Shown: positions 6,909-17,692, counted from the stretch's first letter. The stretch is 64,000 nucleotides of DNA from Flavobacterium hydatis (GCF_000737695.1 NZ_JPRM01000016.1:44361-108360), one strand, 5' to 3'. Made by a program: numbers and translations. The notes: generated by a model from the letters alone, not told the origin.

Positions 6909-9290
6909 TTAAAATTTGAAATTATAACTAACAGCAGGAACCATTCCGAAAATCGAAGTTTTTACAGCTTCATTGTATCCTGTATCACTATTTTGTCTAA
7001 AATTAATAGAGGCAGCATTTTGTCTGTTATATAAGTTATAAATACTAAATACCCATTCGCCTTTCCAGTTTCTGTCTTTGTTAGATCGAGGAGTTAATGT
7101 TGCCGAAATGTCTAAGTGATGGTAAGCAGGTAATCTGTTTTCATTTCGTAAACCATAACTCGGAACTTTTACACCACGATATTCATAATACCCAGTTGGG
7201 TAAGTTACAGGTTGTCCAGATTGTAATGCGAAGTTAGCGCCAAATGACCATTTCTCGTTTAGTGTATAAGCAGTTGTTACAGCTAGATTATGTAGTTTGT
7301 CATAGGCTGAATTGTACCATTGTCCGTTATTAATTCCTGGTTCGTCTGGAGTTCTTCCCGGAGTTTGTTGTTCAGATTTAGATAAAGTATAAGAAACCCA
7401 TCCAGTAAGTTTTCCGACATTCTTTTTAACCATTAACTCTAAACCATAAGAACGCATTCTTCCGTTTAAGATAACTTGTTCAATGGCATCATTTGCAATT
7501 AAATCTGCACCATCAATATAGTCCAGTCTATTTTTAATTTTTTTATAATACGTTTCTACTTCTAGAGAATAATCTCCATCCTTAAAGTTTCTAAAATAAC
7601 CCAAAGCAACCTGATCCGCAAGTTGTGGTTTAATATACTCATCACTCGGCATCCATACATCAAGAGGAGTAGGAGATGAGGTATTAGATATTAATTGTAA
7701 ATACTGAGCCATTCTGTTATAACTAGCTTTTACAGCTTGGTCTTCGTCGATTTGATATCCAATAGAAAAACGAGGTTCTAAATTATTATAACTAAACATT
7801 GATTTGTTTTTGCCATAATATTCTGTTCCTATAGGAGTTGCTTTTTCATAAATTTGTTGAGCAGGATTAAAAAGAACAGGATTATTGTTTTCGTAAAGAT
7901 TAAGAGTCGAAGCTCCTAAACGATAGAACAAACTAAAACGAAGTCCGTATGAAAGGGTTAATTTCTTAGCAATTTGATTTTCGGCTTCAATATAAATAGC
8001 AGGTTCAAAAGCATATTTTTTATCTAATTGATCAGGGTTAACACCAGAGGTTACATCTGTTGGTTTTATAGTTCCTGGATTAAATTGATAGTAAATACCA
8101 TTTAAACCATAATTCAATTTGAATTTATCAGAAATATAATTTTTGAAATCATACTTAACGTTGTAATTCTTGATACCAGAATCCCATTTAAATCCTGCTG
8201 TATCTAAATCTAGTCCGTAATAATAATCACTGTAAATTAAAGATAGATTAGAGAATAATTTATCAGAGTATAAATGATTCCAACGCAGGTTGAAAGTAGT
8301 GTTACCATACGTATTAGAAAATATTTTACTTATTTTAAAAACGTCACGTCCAAAATAACCAGATAAATACAAACTGTTATTATCATTTAATTTATAACTG
8401 AATTTAGCATTTAAATCATAAAAATATGCTGAATTGTCTTTCATATCATCTGTTAGTTTTAAGAACAAATGGGCATAAGAAGCTCTACCACCTATTAAGA
8501 ACGATCCTTTATCTTTTACTAATGGACCTTCGGCAAGAAGACGACTCGAGATTAATCCGATTCCACCATTCATATGGAAATCTTTACTATTCCCGTCTTT
8601 TTGATAAATATCCAAAACAGAAGAAGCTCTACCACCGTAACGAGCAGGAATTCCGCCTTTGTATAATTTTAAATCTTTAATAGCATCAGGATTAAATACA
8701 GAGAAGAAACCAAAAACGTGAGAAGAATTAAAAATAGTAGCTTCATCAAGAAGAATTAAGTTCTGATCTGCACCACCACCACGTACATTAAAACCTGCTG
8801 CACCTTCGCCAGCATTAGTAACACCAGGCAATAATAAAATAGATTTTAAAACATCGACTTCACCCATAACAACAGGCATTTTCTTTATTGCCGAAATAGA
8901 AAGTTTGTTTACACTCATCTCGGGAGTACGAGTATTTGCTCTTCCTCTATTATCGGTAATAACTACCTCTTGGAGTTCTTCGCCACCTTCTTTTAAGGAG
9001 AAATTATTTTTAACATTTTTTGTCAAAGAAATGGTGCTTTCAAAAGATTGATACCCAACATAACTTATTTCTACCTGATACTCTCCTTTTGGAGCTGTAA
9101 TAGAGTAAAAACCATATTCGTTTGTTGTAGTGCCAATTTTTAATGAAGGGATGTAAATGTTGACTCCGATTAAGGTTTCATTATTTTTAGAGTCAGAAAT
9201 GGTACCGCTTAGGGTAAATTTTTCTTGTGCGAAAGAAGAAAAAGCAATGAGAAATACAATAAGAAACGAGCTAACTTTTTTTGTGATCAT
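6909..9290 (-). CDS. TonB-dependent receptor with carboxypeptidase-like regulatory domain (paralogue B)
   Basis: 793 residues, near-colinear with the 3458-5857 receptor. Signal peptide about 1-21 (SSFAQ end), CarboxypepD_reg-like domain about 24-110 (NEYGFYSITAPKGEY, VEISYVGYQ), plug with LLLPGVTNAGEGAAGFNVRG and ILLDEATIFNSSHVFGFF, then the barrel ending YNFKF, the canonical terminal Phe. The plug regions of the two paralogues are almost identical, while extracellular-loop stretches differ (for example around residues 405-420 and 470-490). That is the pattern expected when ligand specificity drifts. It heads its own receptor-lipoprotein operon. Confidence 0.93.
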   Translation of the reverse strand: MITKKVSSFLIVFLIAFSSFAQEKFTLSGTISDSKNNETLIGVNIYIPSLKIGTTTNEYGFYSITAPKGEYQVEISYVGYQSFESTISLTKNVKNNFSLKEGGEELQEVVITDNRGRANTRTPEMSVNKLSISAIKKMPVVMGEVDVLKSILLLPGVTNAGEGAAGFNVRGGGADQNLILLDEATIFNSSHVFGFFSVFNPDAIKDLKLYKGGIPARYGGRASSVLDIYQKDGNSKDFHMNGGIGLISSRLLAEGPLVKDKGSFLIGGRASYAHLFLKLTDDMKDNSAYFYDLNAKFSYKLNDNNSLYLSGYFGRDVFKISKIFSNTYGNTTFNLRWNHLYSDKLFSNLSLIYSDYYYGLDLDTAGFKWDSGIKNYNVKYDFKNYISDKFKLNYGLNGIYYQFNPGTIKPTDVTSGVNPDQLDKKYAFEPAIYIEAENQIAKKLTLSYGLRFSLFYRLGASTLNLYENNNPVLFNPAQQIYEKATPIGTEYYGKNKSMFSYNNLEPRFSIGYQIDEDQAVKASYNRMAQYLQLISNTSSPTPLDVWMPSDEYIKPQLADQVALGYFRNFKDGDYSLEVETYYKKIKNRLDYIDGADLIANDAIEQVILNGRMRSYGLELMVKKNVGKLTGWVSYTLSKSEQQTPGRTPDEPGINNGQWYNSAYDKLHNLAVTTAYTLNEKWSFGANFALQSGQPVTYPTGYYEYRGVKVPSYGLRNENRLPAYHHLDISATLTPRSNKDRNWKGEWVFSIYNLYNRQNAASINFRQNSDTGYNEAVKTSIFGMVPAVSYNFKF

Positions 9291-9369
9291 TGTTTAAATT
9301 TTGAATTCCCTAGTATGACGGTAGAAGATAGAAAATATTACAAAACTAATGTTAAATATGCGTTAAAAA

Positions 9370-9395
9370 AAAGGCAGCCGTTTCGGGCTGCCTTT
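9370..9395 (-). terminator. Terminator of icd
   Basis: Arms AAAGGCAGCC (9370-9379) and GGCTGCCTTT (9386-9395), 6-base loop, A-run on the distal side (9365-9372). It lies 24 bases past the icd stop. Confidence 0.85.
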
Positions 9396-9418
9396 AAGGA
9401 GAGAAATATAATGAGAAA

Positions 9419-11707
<2,289 letters not shown>

Positions 11708-11722
11708 TCAAAATGAGCGGAG

Positions 11723-11730
11723 CAAATATA
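11723..11730 (-). promoter_or_regulatory. Putative -7 box (TATATTTG) for icd
   Basis: Minus-strand TATATTTG, about 76-83 bases upstream of the icd ATG, would give a leader of roughly 70 bases. Confidence 0.35.
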
Positions 11731-11872
11731 AGAAAAACAGTCCGAAAACGGTTGCGTTTTTATTAGAATTCCTTAAATTAACAGATTGCCATTTTAAGGA
11801 GTTATAATTAACAAATCAATGGTTTTCAAGCCAAAGAATTACTGTTTTATCAGTTTGTTTAGAACAAAAAAA

Positions 11873-11901
11873 ATCCCGATTCACAAATAATGAATCGGGA
11901 T
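11873..11901 (-). terminator. Terminator of rplS
   Basis: Perfect arms ATCCCGATTCA (11873-11883) and TGAATCGGGAT (11891-11901), with A-run 11866-11873 as the minus-strand U-run. It lies 24 bases after the rplS stop. Confidence 0.85.
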
Positions 11902-11924
11902 CTTTATGGTAAAGAGATAAAAAA

Positions 11925-12275
11925 TTATCTTCTTTTGTCTCTAATCTTAGCTTTTTTACCAGTAAGTTCTCTGAAGTAGAAAATTCTAGCTCTACGTACA
12001 GCTCCTCTTTTGTTAACCTCAACTTTTTGTAAAGCTGGTAAGTTAACTGGGAAAATACGCTCAACTCCAATAGCACCAGACATTTTACGAATAGTAAAAG
12101 TCTCTGTGTTAGCAGAACCTCTTCTTTGGATAACAACTCCTTTAAAAAACTGAGTTCTTGTTTTTTCACCCTCTCTAATTTCGTAGTAAACTGTGATAGT
12201 ATCTCCAGCTCCGAAAACAGGAAAATCTTTTCTTGTAACAAATTCGTCTTTAACGAATTTCATTAAATCTGCCAT
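11925..12275 (-). CDS. rplS: 50S ribosomal protein L19
   Basis: 116 residues, normal length. Hallmarks are FPVFGAGDTITVYYEIREG, GVVIQRRGSANTETFTIRKM, GVERIFPVN and the basic C-terminus with RRARIFYFREL. L19 sits at the 30S-50S interface. In many bacteria the gene follows trmD directly; here trmD is upstream on the same strand, but the two are separated by a 367-base spacer full of repeats and rplS has its own TATCTTTG box. Confidence 0.97.
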   Translation of the reverse strand: MADLMKFVKDEFVTRKDFPVFGAGDTITVYYEIREGEKTRTQFFKGVVIQRRGSANTETFTIRKMSGAIGVERIFPVNLPALQKVEVNKRGAVRRARIFYFRELTGKKAKIRDKRR

Positions 12276-12348
12276 GATATCTTTAAATTATGGTTTTGTA
12301 ATAGAGTAACATACACGGACTTCGCCAGAGGTTAGTCTAATTTGGCTG

Positions 12349-12356
12349 CAAAGATA
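12349..12356 (-). promoter_or_regulatory. Putative -7 box (TATCTTTG) for rplS
   Basis: Minus-strand TATCTTTG at 74-81 bases upstream of rplS. It suggests transcription independent of trmD. Confidence 0.4.
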
Positions 12357-12408
12357 GAAAAAATGTTTAAAGTTTAAAGTTTTTCTTCTTTAAAGTTTAC
12401 TGTTACAG

Positions 12409-12641
12409 TGTTCAGTCTCAGTTTTTAGTATTCAGTCTCAGTTTGCAGTCAGTCAGTTAGTTGCAGTTTACAGTTACAGTATTCATTTTGTAGTGTTTAC
12501 TCTCAATATTTGGGCGTAAATATAATTTATAGTCTTTACTCTCAATCCTTAATACGCCAGTTTGTAAACTGTAAACGGCAAACTGAGACTGACTGACTGT
12601 AAACTGAGACTGAATACTAAATAAAAACTGAATACTAAAAA
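12409..12641. repeat. Imperfect inverted repeats of the CAGTCTCAGTTT/AACTGAGACTG family (trmD-rplS spacer)
   Basis: The left half (12409-12480) repeats TTCAGTCTCAGTTT and AGTCAGTCAGTT. The right half (12556-12641) carries the complement, with AACTGAGACTGACTGACTG and GAATACTAAAAAC. Together they could fold into a long imperfect hairpin. The same unit appears at 25866-25952 and 30140-30204. The 367-base gap from 12276 to 12642 holds no gene. Confidence 0.75.
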
Positions 12642-12642
12642 C

Positions 12643-13323
12643 TTATTTCTCTTCAAGAAGATCAGGACGTCTGTTTTTAGTATGTTCATACGCCATATCT
12701 TCCCTCCATTTATCAATTTTAGCAAAGTGACCGCTGGTTAAAACATCAGGAACTTTCCAACCTTTATAATCGGCAGGACGAGTATATATAGGACCAGACA
12801 ATAAATTATCCTGAAAACTATCTGTCAAAGCCGAAGTCTCGTCGCTTAAAACACCAGGAATCAAACGAATCAAAGCATCAGATAAAACCAAAGCCCCCAA
12901 TTCGCCACCAGATAAAACATAATCGCCAATCGAAATTTCTTTAGTAATAAAATGATCGCGCACACGCTGATCTACACCTTTATAATGACCACATAAAATA
13001 ATAATGTTTTCAAGCATCGACATCGTGTTAGCCATTTTCTGGTTTAGCGTTTCCCCGTCAGGCGACATATAAATAATCTCGTCGTATTCTCTTTCGCTTT
13101 TTAAATGCGTGATGCAAGCATCAATTGGCTGAACCGTCATAACCATTCCAGCACCACCGCCAAAAGGATAATCATCAACACTCTTCTGTTTATTGGTTGT
13201 ATAATCGCGTAAATTATGAAAATGAACTTCGACAATTCCCTTGTCAATAGCACGTTTCATAATCGAAGCTTCAAACGGGCTTCGCAATAACTCAGGTAAA
13301 ACAGTAATAATATCTATGCGCAT
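12643..13323 (-). CDS. trmD: tRNA (guanine37-N1)-methyltransferase
   Basis: 226 residues, a SPOUT (trefoil-knot) methylase that makes m1G37 in tRNAs reading CNN codons. Seen: the N-terminal [11 protein letters not shown], the FGGGAGMVM loop, [13 protein letters not shown], and the knot region [18 protein letters not shown] that binds SAM, then the C-terminal [14 protein letters not shown] and [11 protein letters not shown] minus-strand TATCTTTG box lies just upstream. rplS lies downstream. Confidence 0.96.
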   Translation of the reverse strand: MRIDIITVLPELLRSPFEASIMKRAIDKGIVEVHFHNLRDYTTNKQKSVDDYPFGGGAGMVMTVQPIDACITHLKSEREYDEIIYMSPDGETLNQKMANTMSMLENIIILCGHYKGVDQRVRDHFITKEISIGDYVLSGGELGALVLSDALIRLIPGVLSDETSALTDSFQDNLLSGPIYTRPADYKGWKVPDVLTSGHFAKIDKWREDMAYEHTKNRRPDLLEEK

Positions 13324-13350
13324 TTTTTCTTTTCAAAAGGTTCTAGGCTG

Positions 13351-13358
13351 CAAAGATA
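13351..13358 (-). promoter_or_regulatory. Putative -7 box (TATCTTTG) for trmD
   Basis: Minus-strand TATCTTTG, 28-35 bases upstream of the trmD ATG. Confidence 0.4.
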
Positions 13359-13440
13359 CAAAGTAAATATTTGAGAAATTTAAAGATTTAAAAATTGAAG
13401 GATTTAAAGATTTTTGAATTAAGCATGTCACTTTTACATT

Positions 13441-13538
13441 TCACAATTAAACGATTAGCCAAATCAACATCACATATCTTGCGATTAAACAAATTACCTA
13501 ATCAGGATGTCACAATTAAACAATTAACCAAATCAACA
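13441..13538. repeat. Degenerate direct repeats in the trmD-13742 spacer
   Basis: A 29-base unit at 13441-13469 recurs at 13510-13538 with two mismatches. A weaker related unit (GATTAAACAAATTACC) lies between them near 13483. The spacer 13324-13729 is AT-rich, holds no gene, and also carries hairpin repeat copy 2. Confidence 0.65.
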
Positions 13539-13567
13539 ATTCATAATTAATAATTCACAATTATAAT

Positions 13568-13648
13568 AAGGAGCTATTTCCTGCTGTTCACTATATCTTT
13601 TTCTGGCAAAAAGAGCCAGAAAAAGGATGCCGTTTCCATCAGGGCTAG
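13568..13648 (+). repeat. Dispersed hairpin repeat, copy 2
   Basis: Same element as 421-501 and 36424-36500. This copy has the most complete hairpin, CTTTTTCTGGC/GCCAGAAAAAG, 11 pairs. It begins AAGGAGCTATTTCC and ends CATCAGGGCTAG. Confidence 0.8.
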
Positions 13649-13741
13649 ACACATCAGAAATCATGATTTTTGAATGGATATATTATTTTTAATTGTATTT
13701 TCGGCTAAAGAAAAACCCTCTATACTATATTGAAAATAAAA

Positions 13742-14476
13742 ATGAACAGCGATTACACAAAAGATTATATAGAGTTATCTAAAGAGTTTAGAAAATCGAA
13801 TGCATCAATACAAAGTGTCGAGAAACTTTATGATTTACTTTATGAATTAGAGAATACCAACAGAACAAAAGAAGAAGATTTAGTTCTTTCAAATATTTAC
13901 AGCCTGTTAGGATTTCATAAATCAGCTTACGAAGTTTTTAAAACAATTGCCGATTTAACCAATAGAAAAGAGGCAACCAAAATGTATGTACTGGAAGAAA
14001 AATCCAAATCACACAAAAATAACTTCATCATAAAAGATATCAGAAAATATCGGGAAAAGAAAGAACAACCCAAACTAGAGATAAGTGATTTTGTAGTATC
14101 AAAGAATTATAAAAACCAATTTAAAATCGTTAATAAAGAAATCATCATATTTAATAAAACAATTAAAGAAGATACAATTTCAATTCAACTCCCAAGCGAA
14201 CATATTGAGAATTATTCAAATAAAATAATCAAGTGTATGAATTGGTTAAGTGATTGCAAAACAGATTTAATCGATTTTTATAATAGAGAATATAAAGAAG
14301 ATATAGCAAATAAAGATTGGTACGATACGTTAGTAATTTATAACACAAGAATAATTATAGAAGATTCTGGAGTTGTCTTTTGTTCCATTTCAGGAGGAGA
14401 TGATTTTTATCAAGACCATTTATTAGATATAGAAATAACTAATGATATAGTAATATCGATGAATTATAATGGGTAA
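13742..14476 (+). CDS. Unrecognised cytoplasmic protein (helical N-half, beta C-half)
   Basis: 244 residues from the ATG at 13742. The frame also opens four codons earlier with a TTG, but the ATG follows an A-rich leader as usual here. There is no signal peptide or membrane segment. Residues 1-105 look helical and charged, somewhat repeat-like. The C-terminal 140 residues alternate beta strands and end with WYDTLVIYNTRIIIEDSG, SISGGDDFYQDHLLDIEI. That ending recalls DUF2262/DUF6985-type domains, but I cannot confirm it by eye. The three plus-strand genes that follow include a lipoprotein metalloprotease and a beta-lactamase, 36 and 32 bases apart, so an operon is possible. Function unknown. 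Confidence 0.7.
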   Translation: MNSDYTKDYIELSKEFRKSNASIQSVEKLYDLLYELENTNRTKEEDLVLSNIYSLLGFHKSAYEVFKTIADLTNRKEATKMYVLEEKSKSHKNNFIIKDIRKYREKKEQPKLEISDFVVSKNYKNQFKIVNKEIIIFNKTIKEDTISIQLPSEHIENYSNKIIKCMNWLSDCKTDLIDFYNREYKEDIANKDWYDTLVIYNTRIIIEDSGVVFCSISGGDDFYQDHLLDIEITNDIVISMNYNG

Positions 14477-14512
14477 AAGAAAATATAATTCCAGTAAAAA
14501 AAACAACCTTTT

Positions 14513-15379
14513 ATGAAAAAACTAATACTCTTACTATTCCTGACTATCTGTTCGTGTAATCAGAATAAGGAAGATCAATACTTTGATGCTATAGCAGACA
14601 ATGATGTGAAGTTATCAAGACCTGTTGAAGGAGAGTGGCTTTTTACACATAAAGAAAAGGGACAAAGTTTTGAGCAATTTATAAATTCTAGACACGTAGT
14701 TCCAACAGATAATTCAAATATTATTTATATAAGACCTATTGGGAATTTTAATGATTTACAAAAGAAACAAATCGAATTAGTTAGAGAATATCTTGAGATT
14801 TTCTTTCAATTAAAAACTAAAACATTAGAAAAATTCTCTAATGATATAATCCCTGGTTCAGCCAGACGAATTGGACATGAAGATAATGAACAGTTCTTGG
14901 CAGGTTATATTTTAGATAGTGTACTTAAAAAAGAAAAACCATTAAATAGAATTGCTTTAATGGCATTAACAGAAGTAGATTTGTTTCCTAAACCTGAATG
15001 GAATTACGTTTTTGGGTTAGCATCTTATAGAGATAAAATAGGAGTAAGTTCCATTTATAGATTACAAGATGAGGTACTAACACCAACTAATTTTGATTTA
15101 TGTTTATCTCGATTACTAAAAACATGTTCTCACGAAATAGGACATATGTTCGGATTGTATCATTGTATAACGGCCGATTGTGTCATGAATGGGACAATTA
15201 GTTTAGTAGAAACAGACAACAGCACCATTAGGTTATGTTCAGCTTGTCAGAGAAAATTAAATTCGAGTATAAAGTATGATAATAAGAAAAGATTAATCGA
15301 ACTAGAAAAATATTTTGAGAAAGTTAAACTCGGCGATGCAACACAATTAATGAAGAAAGATCTAGAAAAGATTCAATAA
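14513..15379 (+). CDS. Archaemetzincin-like (M54) metalloprotease lipoprotein
   Basis: 288 residues. The signal ends in a lipobox-like CSC (Cys13/Cys15), so this is probably a membrane-anchored lipoprotein. The catalytic block HEIGHMFGLYHC (207-218) gives zinc ligands His207, His211 and His217 with Glu208 as base. A second metal site of four cysteines (Cys218, Cys223, Cys242, Cys245) and the Met-turn CVMN (223-226) complete the archaemetzincin signature. The N-terminal strand-rich part (IYIRPIG, residues 71-77) also fits. Archaemetzincins are usually about 180-200 residues and cytoplasmic; this one is longer, with about 40 C-terminal charged residues. The substrate is unknown. It is 32 bases from the next gene, a beta-lactamase. 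Confidence 0.85.
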   Translation: MKKLILLLFLTICSCNQNKEDQYFDAIADNDVKLSRPVEGEWLFTHKEKGQSFEQFINSRHVVPTDNSNIIYIRPIGNFNDLQKKQIELVREYLEIFFQLKTKTLEKFSNDIIPGSARRIGHEDNEQFLAGYILDSVLKKEKPLNRIALMALTEVDLFPKPEWNYVFGLASYRDKIGVSSIYRLQDEVLTPTNFDLCLSRLLKTCSHEIGHMFGLYHCITADCVMNGTISLVETDNSTIRLCSACQRKLNSSIKYDNKKRLIELEKYFEKVKLGDATQLMKKDLEKIQ

Positions 15380-15411
15380 AAAATAAGCTAATAATAAATA
15401 AATAACAAAAA

Positions 15412-16266
15412 ATGAAAACTCCAGCACTAATCCTATCTTTTTTTTTATTGATAAACCTAAACGCAAGTTGCCAATCTAAAAACAAAGAAAACAAGCCCGA
15501 AACTAAAAAAGAAACAGGAAAAGACAAAGAAGTTGTTGTTGCTGAATTTGGAAAAATCCTCGATAGCTTAAAAGTAAAAGGTTCAATATTAGTTTATGAT
15601 AGCAATAAAAAGACCTATTATTCTAATGATTTTAATTGGGCAAAAAGAGGAAATATTCCAGCATCGACATTCAAAATTCCTAATTCGATTATAGCATTAG
15701 AGACTGGAGTGGTAAAAAGTGATTCGTCAGTTTTTAAATGGAATGGAGAAAAACGATGGATGAAAGCTTGGGAACAAGATTTAACACTCAAGCAAGCGTT
15801 TAAAGTTTCGTGTGTTCCTTGTTATCAGGAAATCGCAAGAAAAGTTGGAGTGAAAAGAATGAAAGCCTATCTAAAAAAACTAGATTACAATACAATGGTT
15901 TTTGATACCCTGACAATTGATAATTTTTGGTTAGAAGGGAAATCAAGAATTACTCAATTCCAGCAAATTGATTTCTTAAAAAGATTATATCAGTCTGAAT
16001 TACCTATTTCTAAAAGAACCGAATCGATAATGAGAGATATCATGGAAGTTGAAAAAACGAATGATTATGTTTTAAGAGGAAAAACTGGTTTGTCTAATAC
16101 TAACGAAATCAGGAATGGTTGGTTTGTAGGTTATTTTGAAAATAAGAATGGAGTTTACTTTTTTGCAACAAATATAGAACCAACTAAAGAAACTAATCAA
16201 GATGATTTTATAGCTATCCGACTTAATGCAACCAAGGCGGCATTAAAAAATCTTCAAAAAAGATAA
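15412..16266 (+). CDS. Class D (OXA-type) beta-lactamase
   Basis: 284 residues with an N-terminal signal ending near Cys20 (possible lipoprotein). Class D motifs are intact: STFK at 85-88 (nucleophile Ser85, carbamoylated Lys88) within PASTFKIPNSIIALETG; SCV at 133-135; FWLEG in the omega-loop region near 172-176; KTG at 224-226; and NGWFVGY at 235-241. It should hydrolyse beta-lactams in the periplasm. A charged Lys/Glu/Thr-rich linker (22-40) precedes the domain. There is no mobile element or integron nearby and its AT content is like its neighbours, so it looks like a resident chromosomal gene. No regulator of the LysR/BlaR type lies beside it. Confidence 0.9.
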   Translation: MKTPALILSFFLLINLNASCQSKNKENKPETKKETGKDKEVVVAEFGKILDSLKVKGSILVYDSNKKTYYSNDFNWAKRGNIPASTFKIPNSIIALETGVVKSDSSVFKWNGEKRWMKAWEQDLTLKQAFKVSCVPCYQEIARKVGVKRMKAYLKKLDYNTMVFDTLTIDNFWLEGKSRITQFQQIDFLKRLYQSELPISKRTESIMRDIMEVEKTNDYVLRGKTGLSNTNEIRNGWFVGYFENKNGVYFFATNIEPTKETNQDDFIAIRLNATKAALKNLQKR

Positions 16267-16410
16267 GTTTTTGGTCTTCTTTTTGCTAAATATTCAGAAT
16301 TAACCAGTGAATTTTAGAAGGATTTATTATTTAAAAATATTTTTGTTTTATTAAATAAAATACTACTATTTTAGCGAAAAATTAGAAAATTAACTAACCA
16401 CAAAACCACA

Positions 16411-17091
16411 TTGAAAAAAGTCCTTAAAATTATTGGTAAAATACTACTTGCCTTCGTAGCATTTATTTTACTGTATGTTGTTCTCGCATATTCTATTTCG
16501 AGAATTACAGTAGAAAGAGAACCAAATACCAAAGAAGAAGTTACTATTTATATCATGACAAACGGTGTGCATACCGATATTGTAGTTCCAACCCGTAATG
16601 AATTTATGGACTGGAGCAAAGAGATAAAGTATGAAAATACGATTTCTAAAGATACAACCTATCAATATCTAGCAATGGGTTGGGGAGATAAAGGATTTTA
16701 TCTAGAAACGCCAAACTGGTCAGACCTTAAAGCATCGACAGCGCTTAAAGCTGCATCTGGATTAAGTAATACTGCCATACACGCAACCTACTTTTCGAAT
16801 ATAAAAGAAAACGAAAGCTGTAAAAAAATCGTAATCAGTAAAGAACAATACGTTCGCTTAGCAGATTATATAAAAAACAGTTTCAAGAAAGATGAAAAAG
16901 GACAATTTATACACATAATAACAGATCAGAACTACGGAAAAAGAGATGCTTTTTATGAAGCAACCGGAAGCTATAGTTTGTTACATACCTGTAATACTTG
17001 GGCAAATAATGCCTTAAAAGTAAGTGGTCAAAAATGTTGTTTCTGGACACCGATAGATTCTGCGATTTTTGCGAAATACGAAACCAAATAA
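16411..17091 (+). CDS. TIGR02117/DUF2459 family protein
   Basis: 226 residues from a TTG start (TTGAAAAAAGTCC after an A/C-rich leader); no in-frame ATG lies close enough to keep the membrane segment. Residues 1-29 carry one transmembrane helix, and the rest is outside the cytoplasm. Family features are TNGVHTDIVVP (residues 50-60), GWGDKGFYLETP, the HTCNTWANNAL segment, and a KCCFWTP end. Cys, His and Asn positions suggest an NlpC/P60-like papain fold, but no activity is established. It ends one base before the next ATG, so it is translationally linked to the 17093 gene. Confidence 0.85.
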   Translation: MKKVLKIIGKILLAFVAFILLYVVLAYSISRITVEREPNTKEEVTIYIMTNGVHTDIVVPTRNEFMDWSKEIKYENTISKDTTYQYLAMGWGDKGFYLETPNWSDLKASTALKAASGLSNTAIHATYFSNIKENESCKKIVISKEQYVRLADYIKNSFKKDEKGQFIHIITDQNYGKRDAFYEATGSYSLLHTCNTWANNALKVSGQKCCFWTPIDSAIFAKYETK

Positions 17092-17092
17092 A

Positions 17093-17692
17093 ATGGAGCC
17101 AGTTACCAAAAAGAATCTTGAAAAAGTAATAGGAGGACTATTCCTGATGATTATAAATACTATAATCTGGACATTAATTACTGAGTATAATCTTGAGAAT
17201 AAAGAGAGAGTTGTAGGAGCTTCATTAGGAATTATAATTTTAGGCTTTTTGTTTTTTTACTTTCGATTTATAAAGTTTTATAAAAGTATAGTAGATGGTA
17301 ATGATACTATTAAAACAAAAGAAGAAGAAAAAAAAGACAAATGGTTTTTAATAATATTTGGGTTAGAAGCATTAGCAATATTTCTGGTAAAAAATATTTT
17401 AGTCAACATAAACCACAATGAATTATTTATTCCTTTTTTCGCCCTGATTGTTGGATTACACTTTTTTCCATTAGGAAAGTTGTTCAATAGAAAATTCGAT
17501 TTTTATATCGGAGCCTGGACAACAGTAATTGCAATTGTTGGTATTTATATAATAATTCAAAAAAACACCACAGTAAATTTTGCTAATGTAATTGTAAGTA
17601 TTGGTTGCGCAATAGCGACTATTAGTTACGGTACAAAAATGATTATCGAAGGGCAAAAAGTAATAGCCAATAGCAAAGTTTCTAAAAAATAA
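17093..17692 (+). CDS. Six-helix membrane protein of unknown function
   Basis: 199 residues from the ATG at 17093, one base after the upstream stop. The frame can be extended to a TTG at 17069, which overlaps the upstream gene, but the ATG is preferred. About six hydrophobic segments are visible: near 10-30, 40-57, 82-99, 105-122, 133-150 and 158-178. A charged cytoplasmic loop with a Lys/Glu run (KTKEEEKKDK) falls between the second and third. The block ALIVGLHFFPLGKLFNRK resembles a family of small membrane proteins annotated only as DUFs. No transport motif is seen. Confidence 0.75.
   Translation: MEPVTKKNLEKVIGGLFLMIINTIIWTLITEYNLENKERVVGASLGIIILGFLFFYFRFIKFYKSIVDGNDTIKTKEEEKKDKWFLIIFGLEALAIFLVKNILVNINHNELFIPFFALIVGLHFFPLGKLFNRKFDFYIGAWTTVIAIVGIYIIIQKNTTVNFANVIVSIGCAIATISYGTKMIIEGQKVIANSKVSKK

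Noticed and set aside
2570..9290. SusC/SusD polysaccharide utilisation locus
   Set aside because: The lipoproteins are DUF4249, not SusD, and no glycoside hydrolase or sensor lies nearby.
11816..12241. 141-codon minus-strand frame overlapping rplS
   Set aside because: It overlaps the well-conserved L19 gene in another frame and resembles nothing; the Leu/Glu-rich product is what the shadow of a basic ribosomal protein gene gives.
12409..12641. CRISPR-like array
   Set aside because: Units are short, inverted and irregular, with no constant spacer length and no cas genes in the window.
13441..13538. CRISPR-like array near trmD
   Set aside because: Only two good copies, degenerate, with no cas genes.
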